Shown: piece after piece, positions 38,700 to 49,300 of the stretch
How positions within the stretch are numbered: the first letter of the stretch is position 1
Layout of the letters: each line of letters starts with the position of its first letter
From: Sipunculus nudus
Lineage: Eukaryota > Annelida > Sipuncula > Golfingiida > Sipunculidae
Assembly (NCBI GenBank): GCA_026874595.1
Contig: CM049321.1
Location: forward strand, 7,254,979-7,318,978
Direction of reading: 5' to 3'
Length of the DNA stretch: 64,000 bases
Program-made: the position numbers and the translations under genes
Notes under the pieces: generated by a model
What the model saw: the letters and a program-made list of their open reading frames with translations, nothing else
What the model was told of the DNA's origin: nothing
Databases searched by the model: none

Positions 38700-39534
38700 G
38701 AATATTTAGAAGAATTAAAAAAATGTTGGTCAGACATATATTGTGTACTACCTCAGATTTCCGCACAACATTCTGTTTTATATATCTGCATGTGTACGAT
38801 ATTTCAATTTTGTTATGTGCACTGCACACAGCATTACGATATCTCTTCTTAAGATTACCGAAAACGTGCTTCTAGTTTTTGTATTGAAACATGTCCTTAT
38901 AAGTTGTGTGCTTAAATTATTTATGCTTGTCTTCCAATATGGTCATGACTCTTTTTTTTTACTGATCTAATGAGGACAGTCAATATTTTTTCATGTTTTT
39001 CTTTCCTCGCATTTTTTCGCATCATTCATGCTTTGATTACCCAACTTTATAAACATCTTTTTACTGCATTTCGTATATTTAATTCATTTTTTATGTAAAC
39101 AAAGGTACCGAACTGTTATATAGGTCTAATAATGTAGTGTTTGTTAATTGCCGGTCATGCACAGCTAGACTGCAAATTACATTTCCATGAATATTGAATA
39201 TTTTTTTTTGCGGGGTAAAGTTTGTAAAAGGGGATCACAATCTACAGTTTCTCAGTGCTGTAAATGACATTTCTTTTAACTATAGATACTTTGCTTTTGT
39301 GAACAGTTCCGCACTTGAATTATGTTTTCATTCACAGATAATTGACCTCAGTGTGCCATTTGCTGGTGTATTTATTCTAGGCCGCCTTTTATCCTAAGAT
39401 AGCGCCTGCGTTACTAATGCTTTGACTGTGTTGAATGAACCCAATCAGGTATATCCATATCAAGCTTCAGGTAATCACTTTTTTTTTACATACTGTCACT
39501 TAAGAATGCTTCTGATCTGTTTAGAAAATGGCAC

Positions 39535-39536
<2 letters not shown>
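38700..39536. other. No gene recognised
   Basis: T-rich DNA. Short hydrophobic frames at 38743-38970 and 39194-39397 arise from the T-rich composition. Confidence 0.4.

Positions 39537-39576
<40 letters not shown>
39537..39576. repeat. (TA)n microsatellite
   Basis: About 40 bp of uninterrupted TA immediately upstream of a MITE family C copy. Confidence 0.95.
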
Positions 39577-39580
<4 letters not shown>

Positions 39581-39614
39581 CCATTTCAAAGTGGTGTTGT
39601 GGAGTTTGCAAATT

Positions 39615-40018
39615 TAAAGTCGCCTATTCACCTGTTTACCTGTAGAGTTTACGTGATTTCTGGCTGACTCTGCGTACATATTAATAAATGATTGGTAATT
39701 CCTGCTAAGAAAGGTTCTTAGTTGGCCGCCATGACGGATGCATGACCTTGTGTATCAACAAGCTGTTAGTAAACTAGTGCCAATGTTGACAAACAGAAAA
39801 AAAAATGAAACTGAAGGTGATTATTGGTTGCATATGTGCCAAAGATGAAAGGGGACTAGTTGCAAAACGCCCTTTGCAAATATTTTTGTTTGTCTGGCAT
39901 CGACAAGATGTCCTTGAAAACTGTTTGTGGGGAAGCGTTTTCTGACTTATTTTTATGAAAGGTTCAAAGGGACAATCTTTAGTTGATAGACATCAGGTAA
40001 CGGTAAAGGCCCCTTTAA
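39615..40018 (+). mobile_element. MITE family C, copy 2
   Basis: The left end TTAAAGTCGCCTATTCACCT pairs imperfectly with the right end CAGGTAACGGTAAAGGCCCCTTTAA. The interior matches 30994-31460 and 44391-44773 (GTGATTTCTGGCTGACTCTG, AATTCCTGCTAAGAAAGG, AAACGCCCTTTGCAAAT, TTTCTGACTTATTTTTATGA). It is the best-preserved copy in the window. Confidence 0.75.
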
Positions 40019-41339
40019 GATATAGAATTGTCCATGCATGACGTGCCGGATGTCAAAACTTAAAGGAGCCACATCAGATAGCAATAGATCGTGTATGCTA
40101 CCTGAATCAAACGACTGCATTATCCGACAATCATAAACAAGATTATTCAGTCGTTCGTGTTCTCTTTGGTCTCGGTCAAATTGTTAAAGTTCTACCTGCG
40201 TAATAGATTATTCATATATTAATAGTTATACTTATTGTATCCATTACCTCATTAAGAGATTGCAAAAATTGAATCTTCGCAAATCTTCGAAAAGTTAAAA
40301 TCTAAATTTATCTCGCCGAGGATGAAGCCAACCACAGTATATATATTCAATATGTCACTGCATATTTGTGAATAATCCTGAAAGCCCTTCCTGGATCCGG
40401 ATCTTGCGTCTGGCCCACACCGAAATCTAATCGATTTTCCATTGGCCAATTGTCATGGGACTCCGTTCTTGGTTGCGTGAACAAATACATACACACGCAC
40501 ATTATGAGATGTATAACACACATATCATTAAGGAAAACATTACAAAACTATTAACGGAATTATCTCGACTTTGAAATTGTTTTATATCCCCGTAAAAAGT
40601 TAGGGGGAAAAGGTACTTTGTATATGTCCCCTGGAAACAAAGCCAAATGCTGGAGAGATATAGACCTTTTCTTTCAAGGAAAGACCATTAAATTATCTCT
40701 CTTTCATTAAAGATGTCTTGACTTCTGACACTTTGCTCAATTAACACGTATGTGTCACGGAATTCAATACTTATTCCTTGACTCGGTCGACTCTTTAAGG
40801 AGTAATACTGTTGTCTTACATACTTATCACTTTACATTATTTGGGCCTATTAGATATTTATAAATCGACAGAAATTTCTATTTTTTTTTTTTTAATTAAA
40901 GTTTGAGCAGACAACATGAATGTCACCTATATATCACCAGCCTAGCATAGCGCATGTGAAATGCAACCAATACTTTTATCTGAGAGCATCGAACTGTGTG
41001 CCTTTGGGCTGTATATTTTGAGAATGGTGGAAAATGAGCTTTAAATACTAGGTGTTCGTATTGACATCGCATGAGTAACGAATAAAACATTTTCACTGTT
41101 CAAGAGAAAGCGTAACAAAAGCATGCAGCATTGCGGGAAAATAGCATTCAAATTAGACAACTGTGGCAGAGCCACTGCCCTATGACATAAGACAGTCTAC
41201 AACCAGCGTACTAGCAAGTTAGGCTTACCAGTCCAATATAAAGACCTACCGAGTCGTGCATTCACGGCTAGGCATGGAGTATAACGTGATAAGCCTACTT
41301 AACTTGGATGAATACCGAAGTATCCTCAGAAAAATCTAA
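40019..41339. other. No gene recognised
   Basis: Mixed AT-rich DNA. The only sizeable frame (65 codons, minus, 40252-40449) has no motif. Confidence 0.4.
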
Positions 41340-42384
41340 GTGTCCTCCACAAAAAAAAAAGGTTTTTTTGATTACTGGTTTGAACGAAGCTTAAAAACCA
41401 GGGGCTTAAACCACAGACCAATGGCTGCTGCCACAACTGTGTTAGATGAAATTCACACCCGTCGCAGCCCTGCAATGGCTGATGGAGAAAAAAACTTGCT
41501 AAAACGGTCTAAATGGCCGAAAACTGCAAGTACAAAATAGCTTTCCGTCTCGAAACACTGTCGTTCACAAGAACGGGTTCGGCTCTCGAATGGCATGGCT
41601 GGGTCTCCGCTGCTGGGATCGGTATAGAGGGAATGTAGGTTGCTTCTGCCTTTGCGGCTGTGGATTCCGTAGCTTCCCTGCAAGGTCACCGGTCCGGGGT
41701 GTACGGTGGCGGTCTTTCGCGGCTCTCTGCCTGGCTTGGTGTGCCAACGCGTCTGTTGGCTCTGAGAACATGCTTAAGGAGCGCACAGGGCTGAGGTCTT
41801 GACCACAGCAACCTGTAGCTGCTCGACGAGCGTAAACTTCTTCTGCTGCTGCTGCAGCCCTGCAATCATTCATGCCATGTCTGGTTTCATCTTATGAGTG
41901 ACGGCGCGCCACCTGGTGAGAGAGAACCAATTCACTACCATGCACTAAGACTGCAAAACTTTACTGCTGTGAAGTGGGGATATGATGCATTTGTTACCTC
42001 TGGGATCTATGGTGAATACAAGATCTCAAGTGATGCAAACGACTTCAAACCTATCGGTATCGATTTAACAGAATCCCAATGCCCGGATCCCAGTGCCCGG
42101 ATGTCAAATAAACCAAAGAGGAACTGATTTACAATATACGTTTCATGTCACATTTGTTAAATTTTATTTGAAACTTAAAACTATTGTTTTCACCAGTAAA
42201 ATCATTGTTTCATATTTGGACTCTGGATCCACGTCGTCATTGCCGTAGAAGGTTGAAGGTCACCAAGTGGAACAAATGCGGTTACTCCATCAAGCCCCAG
42301 TTCGCCATCGGTATTTACCGTATTTATACCACTGGGACCACGTGTTGAACGCTTCTTTCCACTTGTCAACTCGTATTTACCCAA
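41340..42384. other. GC-richer island with overlapping unassigned frames on both strands
   Basis: Several frames of 60-102 codons crowd here: + at 41340-41540, 41590-41802 and 41894-42127; - at 41453-41689, 41565-41873 and 42202-42384. The minus frame 42202-42384 (with YELTSGKKRSTRGPSG and DGELGLDGVTAFVPLGDL) has the most protein-like composition. No frame matches a family I recognise, and frames on opposite strands overlap, so GC-driven chance frames are likely for most. The island could be the remains of a gene or retrocopy. An ATCCCAATGCCCGGATCC/CCAGTGCCCGGATG direct repeat lies at 42072-42103. Confidence 0.3.
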
Positions 42385-42416
42385 TTTCCCTGTCCACTGA
42401 TACTAAAGGACTTATC

Positions 42417-42679
42417 GCCTCCGCCAGGAGCGTATGCGTTTATCCCCGATCGTGTATTTGTTAGTGTGTGTGTGTGTGATTGCTCACAAAACGACTGAGG
42501 CAACCATGAACTTAATCTCATGAAATTTTACACCATTTCGGGATGAAGATTTTGATGTGGATCCGCCTCATGATCCGGGTCCAGGAAGGACTTCCAGGAA
42601 TATTTTACGAATGTACAGTCAAGGCACGAATGAACCTTAGAATATGAGCCGAATAAGTGAATGCCCTCATGGCGGAGGC
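42417..42679 (+). mobile_element. CCTCCGCC-type inverted-repeat element, copy 2
   Basis: The ends GCCTCCGCCAGGAG and CATGGCGGAGGC are good inverted complements. The interior shares a (GT)n tract, AATCTCATGAAATTTTA, GATGTGGATC, CCGGGTCCAGGAA and CCTTAGAATATGAG with 4303-4596. About 263 bp, non-coding, with intact termini. A third, partial relative (ACCTCCGCTAAGGCGGTTAT) begins at 43424. Confidence 0.7.
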
Positions 42680-43054
42680 TTGTGTTACTTGAAATGCAGA
42701 TTTCTAGTCATAAATGCATATGTTTCATGCCTGCTGTCTGGATATCATGTTTCCTATTAATGGGTAAGCATTTATCCAAGCGTTTGATACCCTTTTTCTG
42801 ATTAACTAAGCCTTCAGATTGAACAGATTGCCAAGGCACTTGATATCTTTATCCGTTTGTCAGGTTTTCGATAATTCTCCATGATTTCTCAAGCCATCGG
42901 TGGTCCTTTCTTGACCAGATTGGGCAGGCGTTCGATTACTTTCATGTGATTGGCCGAGGATTCAGTTAATTGTCGCGTTCTGATTGGTTAGACTTTCGCT
43001 TGCCATCATATGATTGGCCAAGCTCTCGATTGTTTTGATATGTTGTCTCGTCTG

Positions 43055-43057
<3 letters not shown>

Positions 43058-43121
<64 letters not shown>
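43058..43121. repeat. (TA)n microsatellite
   Basis: About 64 bp of uninterrupted TA after CTGTCTG. Confidence 0.95.
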
Positions 43122-43123
<2 letters not shown>

Positions 43124-43423
43124 GGTCGGATCCCGTTTATCCGTCTTATACATGATTAACTTAGTACAGACACAACATGCTTCTTGAATATAGGGAACCT
43201 GCGTGAATCGGACAAGTTTAAGTCCACTCTCATATTTAATAAGTTGATATATACGAACAACTTATGCTCTTTTAGTACAAGGGTGTAAAAAATAACAAAT
43301 AAGTCGTTTTTCATTCAGTGGTAACGATTTGATAAAACAAACCGATCCTATAAGAAAGATTCACTCGTGCAAACGTCGGCTGTATAATTCGTGTGATGCT
43401 GTCAGCTGACGCTTGTTTTACCT

Positions 43424-43570
43424 CCGCTAAGGCGGTTATGTTGTCGCCAGTGTTTGTTTTCAGCAGAATTCCATGAATACAACTGACCCGATTCAATTAA
43501 ACTGCCGGAAAAGATTGGATATGAGCCTAGAACAATGTTGATACGGATCCGGATGCAGGGGGCAGATCGA
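43424..43570 (+). mobile_element. Fragment of a CCTCCGCC-type element
   Basis: ACCTCCGCTAAGGCGGTTAT, then GTCGCCAGTGTTTGTTT and GGATCCGG resemble the left half of the elements at 4303 and 42417. No complementary right end was found. Confidence 0.4.
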
Positions 43571-44390
43571 GTCAGATTGCTGTGTCTTGCTGAGGAAATG
43601 CGCTCTACTGAAGCCACTCTGTTGACAAATTACATTCATCCGGCCTCAAACACATACAATCGATGTTGCGATGCTTGTTATCTGATCATATTAAAATACT
43701 ACTGAAAAAAACTGATTATGGAAATTTAAAGTATTTTTTTAAAGAATGTTGCTTTGCGACTTATTGTTTATGTATCGTTATATCTGATTATGAATAAAAT
43801 CCAACTAAGACATCTCTTGCAGTTCAAATGAGCCTTGAATAATTGCCGGGGCTTTTGTTTAAGACCATGAAAGTGCATCGTAACGCCCATTACTATATAT
43901 TAACTTGTTTGTTGTCATGTATATAACAGACTGATATTATCTGTATCGCCCTGTCGCTGTGAATGACATTCGTCAGTTAAACGGATCACTCCGCCTAGTG
44001 TTCATGGCAGTATCCGACAGACCCTACCTTCGCACACGATCCACGTTGTAACATTTGACCCTCAGGGTCAGATTTCTGGATTTCTCAAATCACCATGTAA
44101 CACGATTATATTTGTTGAAAACAGATTATTCCATGCAACAAAGTTAGTTCTAAAACAAATCTCGATGTATACGTTTATACTAATATAAAACATGAGATCA
44201 GGTGAGGTAATATATTTTTCAGTCACTAGTGCCACCAGCCTGCGATGTCTGACACTGAGAATTCGGGGCCATTATGTCGACATGGGTAATCCCCTTTTGC
44301 TATATCTTAAGAGACAAATGAAATTATTATGAATTCTTTTCTGTCAGGACAAGGAAGTACTCAGACCGCTGGCTTGTATTTAATTCAATT

Positions 44391-44773
44391 TTAAAATATG
44401 CCATTTTACGTCCTATTCTGCAGAATGTATGTGCTTTCTGGCATGTTCTGCGTACATATGAATAAACTGTAGGTAATTCCTGTTTATAATAGTTTTTATA
44501 ACGCCTCAAGCTGTGACGGATGTATGAACATTTTAATGTACAAGCTGTCAGCAGACACGGTACATGCACTGGTACATGTTGACATAAAACACTTAACCTT
44601 AAGAGGTGGTTGGTTGGATATGTGCGGAAGTTAAATTGTCACTAGCTGCAGAATGCCGTTTGCAAATAACAAAGCGAACATTCTGGGATCGGCATTTTCT
44701 GGTTATTTTTTTAACACATTCAAGTCACTGTCTTTCGCCAATAGACGTCAGATAACGGAATACGCCCCTTTAG
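44391..44773 (+). mobile_element. MITE family C, copy 3
   Basis: Matches 39615-40018 over its length (TTTCTGGCATGTTCTGCGTA, AATAAACTGTAGGTAATTCC, GACGGATGTATGA, GAATGCCGTTTGCAAATAAC, GACGTCAGATAACGG, GCCCCTTTA). The left terminus is degraded and the right terminus is preserved. Confidence 0.65.
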
Positions 44774-45518
44774 TTCAGAACATATATGCTTATATCGAGA
44801 GACGAGCTATATCAAAACGTGAATAAATTAGTGTCACTTGGCTAAAAATTAAGACATTACAACGCTCCTTTGTCTTGCATTCAAAGAAAACGTGAAATAC
44901 CGTGTATGACCTTGATACATTCACATCAATGATATTTTAGGACTATCAGAAAGCATTGCATGACCTTGAAATTTACCAGGAGGTGTCGTATCCCATAAGT
45001 CTCAGTTAGTGACGTAACAGTGGTGGTGACGTTCGGTGTATTTTTCATATATTATCAATTCAATTTTTACCTACAGAGTCCGTAGTATAAAAACACTATG
45101 CACTTAAGCTAACACACATATACACACACACAGAACACACACATACTCAACAGTATGTTTTATGGCCTTTACTTATCATGGCTTTAGTTAGGTTTTTTGT
45201 TTACTCCGAGGTTCTCCTTGACTAGCGACACGCATTTAACCTGAATATTTCAATGTATTAGTCATAAACGATTTGAGATGAAATCACACCATGTACACGC
45301 ACTGAGCAGGTTAATTACATACGTGGCTTTTTAAGGCGTGCAAGGACAGATAACTGGCGACGTAAAACACAAAAGGTTGAATGGTGCATTATGAGGAAAC
45401 CCGGGGTGTATTACCTCGCGTGATGGACACGCTAGACTGGACCTGGTAGTACCGCGAACTGTGTGTTCTCGTATAGGTCTTCTCTCACTGAAGCAAATAT
45501 AGGTCACAAAGTACATAC

Positions 45519-45521
<3 letters not shown>

Positions 45522-45576
<55 letters not shown>
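45522..45576. repeat. (TA)n microsatellite abutting the Penelope-like 3' region
   Basis: About 55 bp of TA that ends 14 nt from the predicted ribozyme's downstream sequence on the minus strand. Confidence 0.95.
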
Positions 45577-45577
<1 letters not shown>

Positions 45578-45601
45578 CTCTGAAGAAAAACAACACTGTT
45601 A

Positions 45602-45649
45602 ATTCACAACAGACTGTTTCACGGGATGCGACCCGATCATCAGGTGAAT
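45602..45649 (-). ncRNA. Candidate type I hammerhead ribozyme (Penelope-associated)
   Basis: Read on the minus strand: ATTCAC, core CTGATGA, stem II CGGG-TCGCAT-CCCG flanked by a U-U mismatch, core GAA, stem III ACA-GTC-TGT, then T and GTGAAT. The last hexamer is the exact complement of the first, giving a 6-bp open stem I. All invariant core bases (CUGANGA, GAA, A15.1-U16.1, H17) are present. Cleavage would fall after the U complementary to 45608 (triplet GUU). Very short stem III and an open stem I are features reported for hammerheads in Penelope-like elements. It lies about 0.6 kb downstream of a GIY-YIG frame on the same strand. Activity is inferred from the fold; no downstream poly(A) or partner copy was found. 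Confidence 0.75.
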
Positions 45650-46195
45650 GTGGTTAGAATGAAGCTAACGTCGTGGTTTGAAAAGCCGAGACTTTACGAG
45701 ATTACGAGATTATGCTTTGTGCGATTCGGGTGGGGGGGGGCATGTGAAAGACTGACACTGATCCTATTGTTCTCGGGTGCACAATAGGATTGGTCGGGGT
45801 ACACGTGCGATACTGGAACATAACAGGGCAGGGCAAAGAGGTTATATAATGTAGTAAATAGTAAATATAATACAAAGATATAACCAGGATGCTCAATCAG
45901 CATATTGAAATGATTTCTAATAGGGCCTTGGAAGCAGTGAAAATATCAGTAGTATACATATGATATGATAAAAATACACATATACTGTGAAAATACACAA
46001 TATACAAGGCAAATATACAATATAAAAGGCAAATATACTATACCCATACCAAGTGGTGCAAGTCTCCTAGCTGAAGGTCGTAAAGCCCATTAGACCAGGA
46101 TAAAGTAGAACTTTCCTGTCATCCAATGGACTCCACGAGCCAGCAGTAAGAGAACAACTACCTGAACAAATGAGTCTGCCCAGCGGATCCTCGTT

Positions 46196-46220
46196 GGGGG
46201 GGGGGGGGGGGGGGGGGGGG
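46196..46220. repeat. Poly-G tract
   Basis: 25 consecutive G, followed by TTAAGGGGG. It lies just past the stop codon of the Penelope-like frame, on the complementary strand. Such runs can form quadruplexes and are prone to assembly error. Confidence 0.9.
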
Positions 46221-46252
46221 TTAAGGGGGCACGCTGAATATTAGTACGGATG

Positions 46253-46648
46253 CTAGGTTTTAAAATATTTCAGGGTGAATTTGTTTTGATGGCGGCACTT
46301 GGAGAGAATTTCAGCTCTTGAGTTCAACAATGATCCAGGGGGGGCCGTAGCTATAAGTAGCTTTTCAGACAAGCAGAGATCACACTTCCTAGTCCCACAG
46401 AAGTAAGGTGCTGCCTTGGCAGATATTTCCCAGGAGAGCTTGTAATTGATATTGTTGTCTTTTAGTGACCAAATGTGTTTAGACAGTTCAGTGTTTTTAG
46501 CGTGGGATCTGTTCCGAAAGGATTGCTTGTGGTTATTATATCTTGTCTTGAAATCACCTTCAGTACACCCTATGTAGTGTTTCACGTCATTGTCTGTTCT
46601 AACTGTTGCTTTATAGACAATGCATTTCAGCTGACATTGACCATTCAT
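46253..46648 (-). pseudogene. Penelope-like element, C-terminal GIY-YIG endonuclease fragment
   Basis: From Met at 46648 the minus-strand frame gives 131 residues. Landmarks of the GIY-YIG endonuclease that ends Penelope-like reverse transcriptases are all present: IVYKATV (GIY strand), HYIG (YIG strand), FKTRYNNHKQSFRN (catalytic Arg region), ELSKHIWSLKDN, a CGTRKCDLC cysteine pair, SEKLLI (catalytic Glu) and LLNSRAEILSKCRHQNKFTLK. In the whole element this domain nicks target DNA for retrotransposition. The reverse transcriptase that should precede it is missing: upstream the frame runs into a (TA)n array (46680-46745), so this is a 5'-truncated copy. The domain itself has no internal stop. 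A ribozyme candidate follows downstream. Confidence 0.9.
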
Positions 46649-46672
46649 ATATATATATAAAGTATTTAAAAA

Positions 46673-46679
<7 letters not shown>

Positions 46680-46745
<66 letters not shown>
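46680..46745. repeat. (TA)n microsatellite between two mobile elements
   Basis: About 66 bp of TA between the truncated 5' side of the Penelope-like fragment and a pogo-type MITE. Its TA supplies the target duplication of the MITE. Confidence 0.95.
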
Positions 46746-46748
<3 letters not shown>

Positions 46749-46904
46749 TGGAACCCCACAATTACGACCACCTTGGGGACTGACCAAAGTGGTCGTTATT
46801 TTGGGGTGGTCGTATTTGTGAGACTCTTAATTACCTGAATCATATATTTGGGACCAAGAAAAGTCGTCTTATTTGTGGGGTGGTCGCAAGGCGGGGTTCC
46901 ACTG
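46746..46904. mobile_element. pogo/Tigger-type MITE, 159 bp
   Basis: It starts CAGTGGAACCCC and ends GGGGTTCCACTG. The inverted repeats extend about 26 bp, to CGACCACC/GGTGGTCG. TA flanks both sides (46744-46745 and 46905-46906), as expected for Tc1/mariner-pogo insertion. The interior repeats GTGGTCGT(T/A)TTT(G)TG words. Too short to code for transposase. Confidence 0.9.
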
Positions 46905-46913
46905 TATATATAT

Positions 46914-46990
46914 ATATGGAAGACCATCTGTAACCTATCTAATAAGACCACCCTCCTGTTGAGACCTCACTTAGTGAACCGGACGCATTA
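46914..46990. mobile_element. Relic of a second pogo-type element
   Basis: GACCATCTGTAACCTATCTAATAAGACCACC and TTAGTGAACCGGACGCATTA resemble 57112-57210 inside the element at 57081. No termini remain. It lies only 10 bp from the intact MITE. Confidence 0.5.
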
Positions 46991-47332
46991 ACATATATAA
47001 CAATAATCATGATGTGAGAATTTTAATGGTCAGTATCAAGGATTACCCATGTGTTGCTTTTTTTAAGTGTAGTGACTTTACATTTAATTAAGCTTGCAGG
47101 GCATGGGAAATAGTACACTTTAAAGTGGAAAGTCAACCTTATTTATATTTGTAATAGACAAATTGGACTTACAGGCATAATAAATGAATATAAATAATTT
47201 ATAAAATATAATAATAATTTAAAATATTATTTAAAAATAACGAATTCTATCATCTATAAATCTATAATTGCTTGAGTAATCGATTAGAACAAATCGGTCT
47301 CGGGTAATTTTGCCTTTGAAAACATTAATTTA

Positions 47333-47765
47333 CCCGTTAACACACTGCGGTAAATCGAACTCACAAAAGGACGACATGGCTGTTTAGGGTTTGTGGGCTT
47401 AACAATCTGACCCCCACAATGCACCGCGGCTTCTAAATACATCGATAGCATACTAAAGGTATAAATTTAGTGAAGTGGGTAACGTAGTCCCTTCAACTAC
47501 TTTGGCTAAGAATTGTTTCAATTCAAATTACTTAAAGAAGGTGTTTTTGTGGCAAGGAATAAGTAATATTTTGCACGCATGTGCATTGGAAATGTAAACA
47601 GATGATTTCTTTGAAATGTAATAGATTTTGATTTTAAAGTTTGACAGTTGAGACAAGAAGACCCGATCGTCCCACAGTGTCTATCAGAAAGAGGTTCGTT
47701 TTGAGTAGAAACGACCTATGGCGGAGGGGTGCATACGTAAATAATTGGACTGCCTGAATCAAAGC
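47333..47765 (+). repeat. Repeat B, copy 2
   Basis: Homologous to 20498-20955 in the same orientation (CCCACAATGCACCGCGGCTTC and TTTGACAGTTGAGACA are the clearest shared words). It is a diverged, non-coding member of an unidentified interspersed family. Confidence 0.8.
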
Positions 47766-48319
47766 GACACCTGGCGTCCTTGTCGGAAAAGAACGAATCA
47801 AAACTCGTGCAACTTTACCCATGAAGCAACTTAATCGCACCGCCACCCGTTGACAGTGTTGCTGTTTTTGGGGTTTTTTTGTGGGTTTTTTTTCATTGAT
47901 TACTTGGTTGTTTTGTCACTTAGCAACATTAATAATGTTATGAACGGATTCTGGTGACATATTGTGCAGGGTTTAGGTGACACCAAAGGAACAGTCCATT
48001 AGGTACTGGAGATAATGTGGATCACTATAAATTGATTTTTAGTTTAAATGATTAATGACACAGGGCAGCTTCTTTATCCCGGCAGTGGCCGAGGCCATTC
48101 ATTGGTATGAAGGCCGCGTTTGTTCTGCCTCTCGTCTGTGCAGTGTTTGATTAGGATCCTGCTGGAGGTGGGTAGGTATAGGCACACGATGCATTTCTTT
48201 CAAGGATATGAACCTATGCCATAATGCTGGCTAAACTAAGTGCTTTGTATACACTTGTAGAATTCCGTTCGAGTTTCGGACTACGTGACAGGGCAGAAAC
48301 ATATGATTATCCTGGCGTA

Positions 48320-48567
48320 AACCATGCAGGCTCTGTGTGCATGTGTAATCTTAATTCCGTATTGGTGGGTCATAACACCACGGAACCCCAGAAAGGCGCA
48401 CTCGTTTAGGAGTGAAACACGACCGTGGGGTATACAGTCTTCCTATTAAACCTCCAGAGGGCTCATCATGGTTTGGGACCGACCGTGAAAAACTCACAGC
48501 CACGGCTATAAGATTAGGCCGCCCGGCTTTGGGCCTCGTGTTCTACCCCTATAGACCACGGACGCCG
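48320..48567 (-). mobile_element. tRNA-derived SINE, family 1, copy 2 (-)
   Basis: The reverse complement reads like the copy at 16216: A box TGGTCTATAGG, then TTTTTCACGGTCGG, GTGTTTCACTCCTAAACGAG, GTGCGCC and GGGGTTCCGTGGTGTTATGA. The B box is degraded and several indels are present, so this copy is older. Confidence 0.8.
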
Positions 48568-48808
48568 TTTTTTTTTTTTCTAACATGGTCTGGATTATAA
48601 AACCTGTATCTTACTGTTGTACAAGGGGTAACATTTCCGCCATCTTATATAGCCGGCCAAATGTAATTGTCAAAGTGCACTTAAGATGTACTTCGTCTGT
48701 CATTTTTATGTAATATTCTATTCACATAGGACATCTTTTGGGGCATTGTCATATACTGCACAAGGTAACTAGCGTATCGACCTGAAAGAGGGACGGTCTA
48801 TTGTAGGG

Positions 48809-49300
48809 ATGTCATGGGCGTATCAAACGTGTGCAGAAAAGGGCCGCCATTGCGGCCAGAGCATTTCATCCCCGTGGCTTTTTGGACGAAATCTTTTAAT
48901 GTATATTTATCTTTCTTTCGCAAACATGTACTACATATATAGGAATCACGTGTCTCCTCGGATTCCGACTCACGTGACACGCTGTGACACGCATATTTTA
49001 TATAACGCAAACACAAACACATCATCAGAAACACATATAATTGGATATTTTGCTTATGCACTTTTTGCAGTTTTTATCCTTCTTTTCTATTCTTTGCCGA
49101 TTGTAAAGTTTTCTAACACAAATATATATTTAAATAAAGTTCGACCCCTCTTCCCTGCATTTTTATATGTTATGCTTATATTTTCCATTCCTTTAAATGT
49201 GTTTAGAAATACCCTCCCCAGCAGATTATTTTATCTCGTTATCATTTTAATTACCCGTCTTATATCAACAATAAATTTGAACATGTCTGTTTGTGGATAA
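48809..49300 (+). CDS. 163-codon open frame, unrecognised, hydrophobic C-terminal half
   Basis: Apart from frames driven by TA arrays this is the longest open frame in the window. A rough stop-frequency estimate for DNA of this composition makes a chance frame of this length in 64 kb unlikely, though not impossible. The second half has two or three membrane-like stretches (IIGYFAYALFAVFILLFYSLPIV, split here as FAYALFAVFILLF; FPAFLYVMLIFSIPL; LFYLVIILITRLIS). No family is recognised, and no promoter or splice context decides its status. An antisense frame (48798-49061) covers its first half. It could be a lineage-specific membrane protein, a mobile-element remnant or a T-rich chance frame. 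Confidence 0.25.
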   Translation: MSWAYQTCAEKGRHCGQSISSPWLFGRNLLMYIYLSFANMYYIYRNHVSPRIPTHVTRCDTHILYNANTNTSSETHIIGYFAYALFAVFILLFYSLPIVKFSNTNIYLNKVRPLFPAFLYVMLIFSIPLNVFRNTLPSRLFYLVIILITRLISTINLNMSVCG

